Assembly: GCA_905221615.1 (NCBI GenBank)
Contig: CAJNDT010006160.1
Span: 1 to 64,000 of the forward strand
Length of the DNA stretch: 64,000 nt
Origin: Symbiodinium sp. CCMP2592
Lineage: Eukaryota > Sar > Dinophyceae > Suessiales > Symbiodiniaceae
Direction: 5' to 3'
The position numbers were made by a program, and so were the translations under genes. The notes below the pieces were generated by a model. The model was not told where the DNA came from and ran no database searches. It worked only from the letters and a program-made list of their open reading frames with translations. Shown one piece after another: positions 10,058 to 17,421 of the stretch. Position 1 is the stretch's first letter; every line of letters starts with the position of its first letter.

Positions 10058-11634
10058 CGCAAGGTTCTTGTCCTTGTCCGATTCCGAGAATGCGAACTTC
10101 TCTTTGGCGACTGGACTAATTGACTTGGGGACCGTATTTCAGGGGATCGTACCTCACCTCCTACGGAAAATGCAGGCACTACTTCCTTTCCTACGTGCTC
10201 CCAGCCAGACTCAGTAGTCCTCGAAGACATGGGCATGCTCGAAGGCCGTGTCACTCCGCCATGGTAGTTGGAGTTCCGTGCTGCCTCCAATTCGCTGCGT
10301 GTCCTCGCTTGAAGATCTTCTTGTGCTTTGAGCGTTTTCCTGAGTTCACTCAGCTCGTCGTGCAAGGTGGGCAATGCGCGCCTTGCATGATCCTCATTCT
10401 GATGAAGTCGGTCCTCTGCATCTTGCATCCTCTTCACAGCCATTTTGCGGTACTCTTCCTCCTCACCAAGACGTTCGCGAAGCCGAAGTCGTTCTTGATC
10501 AATGGCTGCGCTGTTCCCAGCTAGCCCTTGAATCTCGTTTACGGCCCGCAACTCCTGATTCCTGACCAGGTGGAATCGTTCCTGCATCGCTTGTAAGGCT
10601 TGTTCCGAACTTGCTGTGTTCGACCGGAGGAACAAGTTCTCTCTGGCTTGTTCATGAAGTTCATGAGTCAGATGCTCATACTCACGTGCCATAAGTTCAC
10701 CATCGCCTTGCGCTCTTGCCTCCAACTGCACAAAGTTAGTGGCTGCTTCCGTGCGGAACACATGTAGCTGCTGAGCCAATTCCTCGGCAACGGCGTGTGC
10801 TTGACGTTGTTGAGCAGAGTTCTGTTCATCCATGCGAAACAAAGCTGTTTCATAGTCTCGCTTCATCTCCTGATTGACATTGTTGATGTGCCTCATGGCT
10901 AAGCATGCATGGTCACGTTGTCGTTCCAATTCTTCGATGCGAATCCCAGATCCTTCATCTTCTTGCTGCATCTCCTTGATCTTCTCCATCAGGGTCTGAA
11001 CAACACTTTCGTACTCCTGCACCTGACTTCGATAGTACATCTGCTGTGCAAGATTCGATGCTTCAAATTGTTGCGGAATTGTCAATCCCTGGTAGGCATT
11101 CGGACCATCGGCTATGGCTGGTGTAGTCACTGACGAAGCGTCACCCCGTGCAGGGATTGTGTCCAGAGTCATATCCAGATCGTCAGCTTCGCGTGGTTGA
11201 TTGGTAACCATTCGATTCCAAGTCATGGACTTGTCACGTCCACGAGTAGCCGAAGTCCTTGATCGTGCCGAAGAGCTTCTTGAGGATGATGGTCGCGGCT
11301 TCTTTTCCAAAGTCTTCACTCCCTTGTCCTTTGCCCTCGACGGGGTCCGAGGTGCCTGAAAACCAGATGCTTCGGATCGTCGTTCTGGAGCCTTGCTCGT
11401 CCTCGAACCTGTGGATGTTGGACGCGAAGGCGTGGATGCTCTTGGTAGACTCTTGGCTTTCACTTTGGGAACTGCCTTTGCAATGGCAAGCGCAGAAGAT
11501 TGACCTTTGTCATCTTCCGTGGAGCTATCAACGGATTGCACCACTGTGTCGTCAGCTGTTGACTCACCAACGGCTGGCGCTGCCACATCGGCACCGAAAG
11601 TCATTGTCGTATCTTGGCTTGATCCCGAGTTCAT
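9997..11634 (-). CDS. gag N-terminal segment: basic Ser/Arg-rich region plus long coiled coil
   Basis: This is the 545-residue first open segment of gag-pol. Residues 50-140 are rich in Ser, Arg, Lys and Pro. Residues of roughly 190-455 are charged and lack prolines, with heptad-like spacing, as in a long coiled coil suited to particle assembly. The last ~45 residues are out-of-frame readthrough after a 1-nt deletion near 10121; in copy 2 the same region reads straight into the next segment. The start ATG is the first after the LTR and is shared by copy 2. The family is not recognised beyond its position at the head of a retrotransposon polyprotein. Confidence 0.8.
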   Translation of the reverse strand: MNSGSSQDTTMTFGADVAAPAVGESTADDTVVQSVDSSTEDDKGQSSALAIAKAVPKVKAKSLPRASTPSRPTSTGSRTSKAPERRSEASGFQAPRTPSRAKDKGVKTLEKKPRPSSSRSSSARSRTSATRGRDKSMTWNRMVTNQPREADDLDMTLDTIPARGDASSVTTPAIADGPNAYQGLTIPQQFEASNLAQQMYYRSQVQEYESVVQTLMEKIKEMQQEDEGSGIRIEELERQRDHACLAMRHINNVNQEMKRDYETALFRMDEQNSAQQRQAHAVAEELAQQLHVFRTEAATNFVQLEARAQGDGELMAREYEHLTHELHEQARENLFLRSNTASSEQALQAMQERFHLVRNQELRAVNEIQGLAGNSAAIDQERLRLRERLGEEEEYRKMAVKRMQDAEDRLHQNEDHARRALPTLHDELSELRKTLKAQEDLQARTRSELEAARNSNYHGGVTRPSSMPMSSRTTESGWEHVGKEVVPAFSVGGEVRSPEIRSPSQLVQSPKRSSHSRNRTRTRTLRWMASHLPVETSSLAASKVR

Positions 11635-11678
11635 TGTGGTCGTAGTAGATCAAGTAGTCTTTGCTGTAGAAAGGCAGA

Positions 11679-11698
11679 GCCGCGTACGGCTGATAACC
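11679..11698 (-). promoter_or_regulatory. Primer-binding site, copy 1 (half-tRNA type?)
   Basis: Directly downstream of the LTR end, the sense strand reads GGTTATCAGCCGTACGCGGC. Its complement ends GGCTGATAACC, like an anticodon stem-loop rather than a mature tRNA CCA end. Drosophila copia and yeast Ty5 prime from a half tRNA-iMet cut in the anticodon loop, with a site starting GGGTTAT or similar. One anticodon base differs from iMet (G for C), so the tRNA identity is uncertain. Confidence 0.45.
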
Positions 11699-12166
11699 TG
11701 CGTGGGGATTTGATCCTGGTAATGCTCTGTATCGCTCACCCCACAAAGAGCTGTATTGACTGTTGGCGTGGTTGCCCTCTACAAGCTGGATCACCGTAAC
11801 TTCCACTTCCACACACGCACTCCTATGCAGGCAGATCCAACGTTCGCTCCTTTTGCACACTCACGGCCGGCGGTGGATCGTCTGTGCACGGGATAGCTCT
11901 GTCTACTCGGAGGATCACAAAGATTATAGCACTTTAGCTATGGGCAATGCTTTCTAGAGCTTGTGCTCATTCTTGAGCCAAACGTTGCATGGGCGGTCAT
12001 ACTGAAAGGATGGATAGGCATTGCGGTGTGCGTAGCACTACCACAAGCCTACTCCTAGAGACGAGGGACGCGTAGCGTGCCCCCTTCCCTTGCACTTTAC
12101 ATGGTCTTGCTCACAGCTCTTATAGTGACACCTTGGAACTTGACAAGGCATCGCAGTCCGTTCGCA
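11699..12166 (-). repeat. 5' LTR of copy 1
   Basis: This 468-bp block begins TGCG and ends CGCA on the plus strand, the usual TG...CA ends. It recurs at 16688-17154 and 39576-40042 with only one or two differences; here there is one extra A in the middle. In the sense direction there are TATA-like words (CTATAAGA near LTR base 45, CTATAATC further on), and 11 bases at 11972-11982 match the 3' end of the dinoflagellate spliced leader. U3/R/U5 borders cannot be placed. Confidence 0.93.
11972..11982 (-). promoter_or_regulatory. Spliced-leader-like 11-mer inside the LTR
   Basis: In the sense direction the LTR reads TTTGGCTCAAG, which is identical to the last 11 bases of the conserved dinoflagellate spliced leader as I recall it; upstream bases do not match. 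The same 11-mer occurs in the other two LTRs (16960-16970, 39848-39858). It could be a relict leader captured when a trans-spliced RNA was reverse transcribed, or chance. Confidence 0.35.
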
Positions 12167-12869
12167 GTCCCCTATAAGACGTCTGCAGCAAGGGTTCCAT
12201 AAGACTTCTACAGTAAGGGTTCCACAAGGGAATCGTGTTTTGGGAACCGACACCTCTTGTCCCAGCTTCGGATGGTCTGCGGTGTGGGAGCTCAAGAAGT
12301 TACCAGAGGGACCAGTACTCCTTGATACCTTATGATACCTTAAGTCCGAATGCCCTGAACCCATTGATACATCCAAGACCCCTGATTGAGGAAGAAGCAT
12401 TAAATGAGAAGTGGATGTGTAGAGTGATTCAGGGTACATTTTTCATGAAGGGGCTTTGGCTCTTCTGGCTATAGTAACAAGAACAACGACCGAGACTAGC
12501 AATATTGTGATCATGGTCCGAGGAAAGACGATGCCGATTACAACAACGATGTACATGATGAGGCTGCTACTACAAAAAAGATGTAGACTACTAACAAATC
12601 CTATGAATGATGCAAAATGGCATGGATGCAAATAACAACAGTGACCCTACCACTGGCAATAATGAATCTAATGTTGATGGTAACAGTGGTAATAGCCATA
12701 AAAAACGTACCTCTCTTGAAAAGAGCATCGTATTGATACTGTTGATGTGTACCAATAATGTTATAAGAGCAACAACAATAATAGTAGGTAGTAGTAGTTG
12801 TTGTTGTCGTACTAACAATAATCATGACAACAAAACCCAAACATAGATACCCATAGATACCCCGGATAT

Positions 12870-12960
12870 TCCAATGTCCCTCAATTCAGGAATATACCTT
12901 GAATCATATTAAGGATCCTACTATAATTTAAGGCATATTCCTTAATTAAGGGATATTGGA
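12870..12960. repeat. Foldback element, 39-bp arms
   Basis: Left arm TCCAATGTCCCTCAATT... pairs with the right arm (TCCAATATCCCTTAATT... when read in reverse complement) at 33 of 39 positions, leaving a 13-nt centre around AAGGATCC. No clear target duplication was found. Confidence 0.8.
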
Positions 12961-13082
12961 GTCTCTGGACAACCTTGAAGTCCGAAGCCTGAAGGCCCGC
13001 AACGAGCCTTTCTCACTGTTTGCAGCACCCTTTCGCAACGCGGCCGACGAGCCCAAAGCGCTGCAGAAAAGGGATGTGCAGC

Positions 13083-13187
13083 CTGTATGTATGTATGTAC
13101 GTATGTATGTATGTATGTACATGTATATATATATATATACATATATATACACACCTTTACATATATATGTATGTATGTATGTATAAA
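13083..13187. repeat. TATG/TATA microsatellite
   Basis: Runs of GTATGTATGTA and TATATATA cover this stretch. The open frames across it (Tyr/Val/Cys/Met repeats on plus, Tyr/Ile/His/Thr on minus) are simple-repeat translations. Confidence 0.9.
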
Positions 13188-13520
13188 ATGATGCAACACA
13201 CCCTATTCTCATTTGTATTGAGGCCCATCAAACAGACAGCGAGGCAGGTTGGAATGAAAGCTGTTCAGGTCTTCGTTCGGCGGACTACTGTTCATGTTAC
13301 AGGTCTTGATTCGGCACTTCAGGGGTCGAGCGGGTTTCTCCGTTTCAAGTTAAAACTGAAGGTTGCACGCTGAATTTGTGCAAGGTTCTGGTGAAGCATG
13401 AACCCAAAGCATACCTCTGGGCCACATCTGGGGGGGGGGGCGGTTGCTCCAAATTCCAAAGTTCTGCACGCTGCACTCATCTTCGTGGGCCTTTGTCCAG
13501 ATGACCAGCCTACCCTAACG

Positions 13521-13617
13521 CCCCAAAGTAGTTCCTTTTTGGGGTTCATATACCCTAAACCCTAAACCCTAAACCCTAAATCCTATTAGGTATTCTTAAA
13601 CAGGAACTACTTTGGGG
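13521..13617. repeat. Foldback element carrying CCCTAAA repeats
   Basis: The 16-bp perfect terminal inverted repeat CCCCAAAGTAGTTCCT lies at both ends. The interior contains four CCCTAAA units. It is related to the element at 13666-13766 (shared AGTAGTTCCTTTTTGGG). Confidence 0.8.
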
Positions 13618-13665
13618 CCTCTATGGGTAGCAACTGAAGCCCGGCAGGATAACCTTACCCAGAGG

Positions 13666-13766
13666 CTCCATAGTAGTTCCTTTTTGGGGGGGGGGGTTTA
13701 GGGTTTAGGGTTTAGGTTCATATTTAGAATCCTATAAGGTGATCCCAAAAAGGAACTACTATGGAG
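13666..13766. repeat. Foldback element carrying TTTAGGG repeats
   Basis: A 23-bp perfect inverted repeat starting CTCCATAGTAGTTCC lies at both ends. The interior has a G run and three TTTAGGG-type units, the opposite orientation to the relative at 13521. Confidence 0.8.
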
Positions 13767-14030
13767 ACTTTGGGTACTACCATGACGTAACGTGAGTAGG
13801 GAATTTTCAGAGAATGCGCCCCCCAAACAAGGAGCCCACCGTATTTTCAGAACCGCCGATCAAATTAATTTTGTAGACGGACTATTGGGGGATACGATTG
13901 GTCTCAAACTATGATAATGCAGGTAGTATTTAACACCTTGTGCCGCGAGACAATGCAGCACATCTACAGCCGGCACTGTGCAGCCAGATGTTCTCTGTGG
14001 CTCTTATCCGTGGACCCCAAGCCCTGAACC

Positions 14031-14067
14031 CCCTAAACCCTAAACCCTAAACCCCTAAACCCTAAAC
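14031..14067. repeat. Telomere-like CCCTAAA run
   Basis: Degenerate CCCTAAA/CCCCTAAA units, the plant- and dinoflagellate-type telomere motif, in an internal position. Confidence 0.8.
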
Positions 14068-15269
14068 TCGAAATCCTGAACCCCAGGCCCGAAACCCCAA
14101 ACCGTAAACCCTGGACCCCAAACCAGCATCTGGACTTTGAAGTAACCAGTGGGAAAAAATATAAACTTTTATTGCAAAATGGTTCCTTTAAGGAACAGTT
14201 ACCAGAAAAAAGTATTCAAGTATGGTACTCCAAATCCAGGGCATCCATCACTTCGATGCCCAACCTGCTCCCGAAGCCTGAAATCCCCAGAAAGCACAGA
14301 GCTATTAGCAAAGGGCTGGATCAACCCATACAGTCGAAAGGTCTTGTTCGGCTCCTGGCTAGGAGCCCTAAGCTCCACCCCATACCCAAAACCCTAAACC
14401 CCTAAAACCTAAACCCTGCTAGCCCTACAAATCCCTCAAGCCGGAAGCCGTCCAATCGCATGAGCAAATGCGTTTTCCGGCGTTCGTTAGGCTCCACTCG
14501 CTGCGGCCAAAGCTATGCCGGAGGAGGCTGGCGGCAATAGATGTTGCTACTACTACCACGACAACGAAAACAACTAATGAAAACACGACTAATAATGATG
14601 GTCATAATTAGAGTCGCTGCCAGAAGAAATGAGTAATTAGCAGCAATGCCGTGGTTGTGGTTGTTGTGGTGGTGGTCGTTGCGACCGTCGTTGTCGTCGT
14701 GGCAGCGAACATCATCTTCAGCAGTAGATCCAATCAGGCAAAGAACCCTAAACCTACACGTAGCACATCGCGTCCCTAAACCCTAAAACGCCCTGCGAAA
14801 ACTCACTGAGGTAGAGGTTTACGATCAAGGCCTTGAACGAAGGGCTGCCCGTTCAGATATCACAGAGTCATAGAGTCTAAGAATGTAATACAGGGCCTCA
14901 AAATTAAATAAATACAAAAAGAAACTCGAATAATGTTGGCGACTACATACGTTCATCCTGCTTGTAACCCTGCTTACAACCCCTGGACATGAAGTAAGAG
15001 TGCAACTCCTTAAAAGCTAGCCATCACTTCGGCGCGATGCGCAGCAGGCTCATGACCGAGCGCGCCACTTTGTCCAGTGGGTTGGGCCTGAGTGGCTGAT
15101 GTACACATAAACGAAAGGAATGTAATATGTACAGTATATGCTTATGGTACTTGAGGCAATGTAGGCTTTTGCCCATCGGCTGTACTTACTCACCTCCCCG
15201 GGCCACCCAAAAACCGACGAATGAAACTTTCGACTACCACGGTAGAGTGTGGCAGTTGCAGCTTCACAT

Positions 15270-15373
15270 GGGAGTTTCCGAAAATAGCGGGCCCTAGTAT
15301 AGTACCCTAAATAGTAGGATCCTTATTATAAGGACCCCCCAAAATAAGATACCCCTACTTTTCGGAAACTCCC
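15270..15373. mobile_element. MITE-like foldback, family A copy 1 (104 bp)
   Basis: The terminal inverted repeat GGGAGTTTCCGAAAA lies at both ends. The element is flanked on each side by ACAT, a 4-bp target duplication. A copy of the same length lies at 15860-15963 with a different duplication (AAAT). The interior shares TAGTAGGATCCTTATTAT. It has no coding capacity, so it would need a transposase from elsewhere. Confidence 0.85.
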
Positions 15374-15466
15374 ACATACACACGGCCGCTTACAGAGGGC
15401 TATGAGCCTCGACTCCCTGCGAGTGATTTCGAGGCTTTGGGCCTCGAATGCTCGAGGCTTGAGAGG

Positions 15467-15604
15467 CTACTTGGAGGGTCGGGGGACTTAGTAACTGGTT
15501 ATTGTAAGGACTTATAAGCACCATAACCCCAATTTGGGTCCCTTTTGGGGTACTTATAAGTCTACTTACTACCTACTTACTAATTCCCCCGACCCTCCAA
15601 GTAG
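15467..15604. repeat. Foldback element, roughly 30-bp arms
   Basis: The inverted repeat starting CTACTTGGAGGGTCGGGGGA has one mismatch further in and then TTAGTAA. The centre is A/T-rich with two CTTATAAG words. No clear target duplication. Confidence 0.8.
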
Positions 15605-15705
15605 GATGTAGGGCATGTGGGGCGGTGGAGGCAGGGGGGTTTGGGTAGGGGTTGGGGCCCAAGGCCCTGGGTGTAGCGGTGGAGATAGGCTTACGCGGGC
15701 TTCTT

Positions 15706-15842
15706 GTTAAGGAACCTTTTGAGTTACCACAATAGGGCCTATAGGGATCTATAGTACAAATAATAAAGTCTTATCATGGTTGTTAAGGAACCTTTTGAGT
15801 TACCATAATAGGGATCTATAGTACAAATAATAAGGTCTTCTT
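15706..15842. repeat. Direct repeat, about 76-bp period, two units
   Basis: GTTAAGGAACCTTTTGAGTT begins each unit, and both continue through GGGATCTATAGTACAAATAA. The second unit lacks an internal stretch. Confidence 0.8.
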
Positions 15843-15859
15843 ATAATGGTAAGTTAAAT

Positions 15860-15963
15860 GGGAGTTTCCGAAAACAGGGGACCCTAATATAAAGGACCCC
15901 AAATAGTAGGATCCTTATTATCAGGACCACAAAAATAAGGTACCCTAATTTTCGGAAACTCCC
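15860..15963. mobile_element. MITE-like foldback, family A copy 2 (104 bp)
   Basis: It has the same termini and length as the copy at 15270-15373, flanked by AAAT on both sides. Two copies with equal length, diverged interiors and different 4-bp duplications indicate transposition rather than local duplication. Confidence 0.85.
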
Positions 15964-16589
15964 AAATTGAAACCCTTAACAAGAACCCAGTTCCTTGGGC
16001 TGTGGCGAGTAGGACGTGCGCTTGTGGTGGCAGTAGTCCAGGAAGATCTCCTTCCACTCGTGCGAGTTCGTGATCTTGCCAACGTAAATGCCTAGGCCCG
16101 GGGACGGATTTGAGGGGTCCGACAGTTTAGGGTTTAGGGTTTAGAGCTCAGGGCTTAGGGCTTATAGGGTTTAAGGTTTAGGGTCCAATGTAGGCTCCAG
16201 TGAAGTGATTCTGGCTCAGCGGCCGCAAGCAAGAACCGAGAGCCCTGAACTCTGAACCCTTTAACCTCTAACACCTGGATCACGCAGGCATACGATACAG
16301 GTGACCAAAGTGTGGCACTCTGAAATCTTGAGTGTACCTGGGCCCTAAACCCTTAACCAAAAACCCAAACCCTAAACCCTAAACCCCGTCAGTGCTTAGA
16401 GCCTGAGTATCAGGAGCCTGCTCAGGCCTCCGCAACTCCCAAACTCTTCCCCTGGGTAACTGTATAGTAGAGTGTAAGGGTTTCTATAGTAGGAAATACC
16501 AAGATTTGGGGAAGTGTCCCCCATAACGGTACCTGGGACCCTTTGGCTATTCCTACGAGTTTGGATTTAACATAGAGGCCCCTGAGTCA

Positions 16590-16632
16590 GTAGTAGTAGT
16601 AGTAGTAGTAGTAGTAGCAGCAGCAGCAGCAG

Positions 16633-16687
<55 letters not shown>
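16590..16687. repeat. (AGT)n microsatellite, left flank of copy 2
   Basis: AGT units with an (AGC)n patch run directly into the LTR at 16688. The same kind of tract resumes at 40043, so copy 2 appears to have split one microsatellite. Confidence 0.92.
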
Positions 16688-17154
16688 TGCGTGGGGATTT
16701 GATCCTGGTAATGCTCTGTATCGCTCACCCCACAAAGAGCTGTATTGACTGTTGGCGTGGTTGCCCTCTACAAGCTGGATCACCGTACTTCCACTTCCAC
16801 ACACGCACTCCTATGCAGGCAGATCCAACGTTCGCTCCTTTTGCACACTCACGGCCGGCGGTGGATCGTCTGTGCACGGGATAGCTCTGTCTACTCGGAG
16901 GATCACAAAGATTATAGCACTTTAGCTATGGGCAATGCTTTCTAGAGCTTGTGCTCATTCTTGAGCCAAACGTTGCATGGGCGGTCATACTGAAAGGATG
17001 GATAGGCATTGCGGTGTGCGTAGCACTACCACAAGCCTACTCCTAGAGACGAGGGACGCGTAGCGTGCCCCCTTCCCTTGCACTTTACACGGTCTTGCTC
17101 ACAGCTCTTATAGTGACACCTTGGAACTTGACAAGGCATCGCAGTCCGTTCGCA
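16688..17154 (-). repeat. 3' LTR of copy 2
   Basis: This is a 467-bp block with TG...CA ends, differing from the 5' LTR at 39576-40042 at two positions (CCCTCT/CCTTCT and ACACGG/ACATGG). Confidence 0.95.
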
Positions 17155-17162
17155 CCCCCCAT
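17155..17162 (-). promoter_or_regulatory. Polypurine tract
   Basis: The sense strand reads ATGGGGGG immediately before the 3' LTR, the expected place and composition for the plus-strand primer of reverse transcription. Confidence 0.7.
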
Positions 17163-17421
17163 GAGTTGCGTCTCCGACGCTGCTCACCCGGAAGATGGCA
17201 CGATAGGAATGTCAGAAAATTTGTTCCGCCGCAACGTTGACATATAGATCAGAGCTTTTGCATCCCAATTAGAAACGTTGTGACACTCATCTACGTCGGT
17301 AACGATCCCCTGAAATGGCAAACGAATCAGGCGTCACCGAAGAAAGAGGCATTCGCGATGGAATTCCACGAGCGAAGCACAGAGGTCACAATCTTGAAGA
17401 TGAGGTAGATCATGTGTTGTC

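Larger units (their letters stand above)
722..11634 (-). pseudogene. gag-pol polyprotein gene of copy 1, broken
   Basis: This is one ancestral frame of about 3,640 codons, starting 64 nt after the LTR. Comparison with copy 2 shows five lesions: a 1-nt deletion near 10121, a 5-nt deletion near 4387, a TGA replacing a leucine codon just before the YVDD box (4228-4230), a 1-nt deletion near 2075, and a C-to-A change giving TGA at 1706-1708. Copy 2 is intact at each of these sites. This copy cannot make an active polyprotein without help. The open segments are listed separately. Confidence 0.85.
1..12166 (-). mobile_element. Copia-type LTR retrotransposon, copy 1 (5' part; 3' end outside window)
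   Basis: The sequence is nearly identical to 24301-40042 of copy 2 and has the same order: 5' LTR (11699-12166), primer-binding site, gag-pol (11634-722), then the start of ORF2 (610-1). Protease, then integrase, then RT and RNase H is the Copia (Ty1) order. About 7.6 kb, including the rest of ORF2 and the 3' LTR, lies left of position 1, judging from copy 2, so the whole element is about 19.8 kb. The gag-pol frame has five lesions that copy 2 lacks. The target duplication cannot be tested because only one flank is visible (GTCCC after 12166). Confidence 0.93.
12167..16687. other. Gene-free spacer between the two retrotransposon copies
   Basis: I see no convincing coding sequence. The block holds an imperfect 30-bp tandem repeat beside the LTR (12176-12232, around GACNTCTNCAG...AGGGTTCCA), trinucleotide-rich low-complexity DNA (12550-12840), several foldback elements, microsatellites, and telomere-like CCCTAAA/TTTAGGG runs. 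All short open frames fall within repeats. Confidence 0.7.

Noticed and set aside
11679-11698. Conventional PBS for the 3' CCA end of tRNA-iMet (TGGTATCAGAGC)
   Set aside because: The site starts GGTTATCAGCC and aligns poorly to the CCA-end pattern; the anticodon-half reading fits better, although not perfectly.
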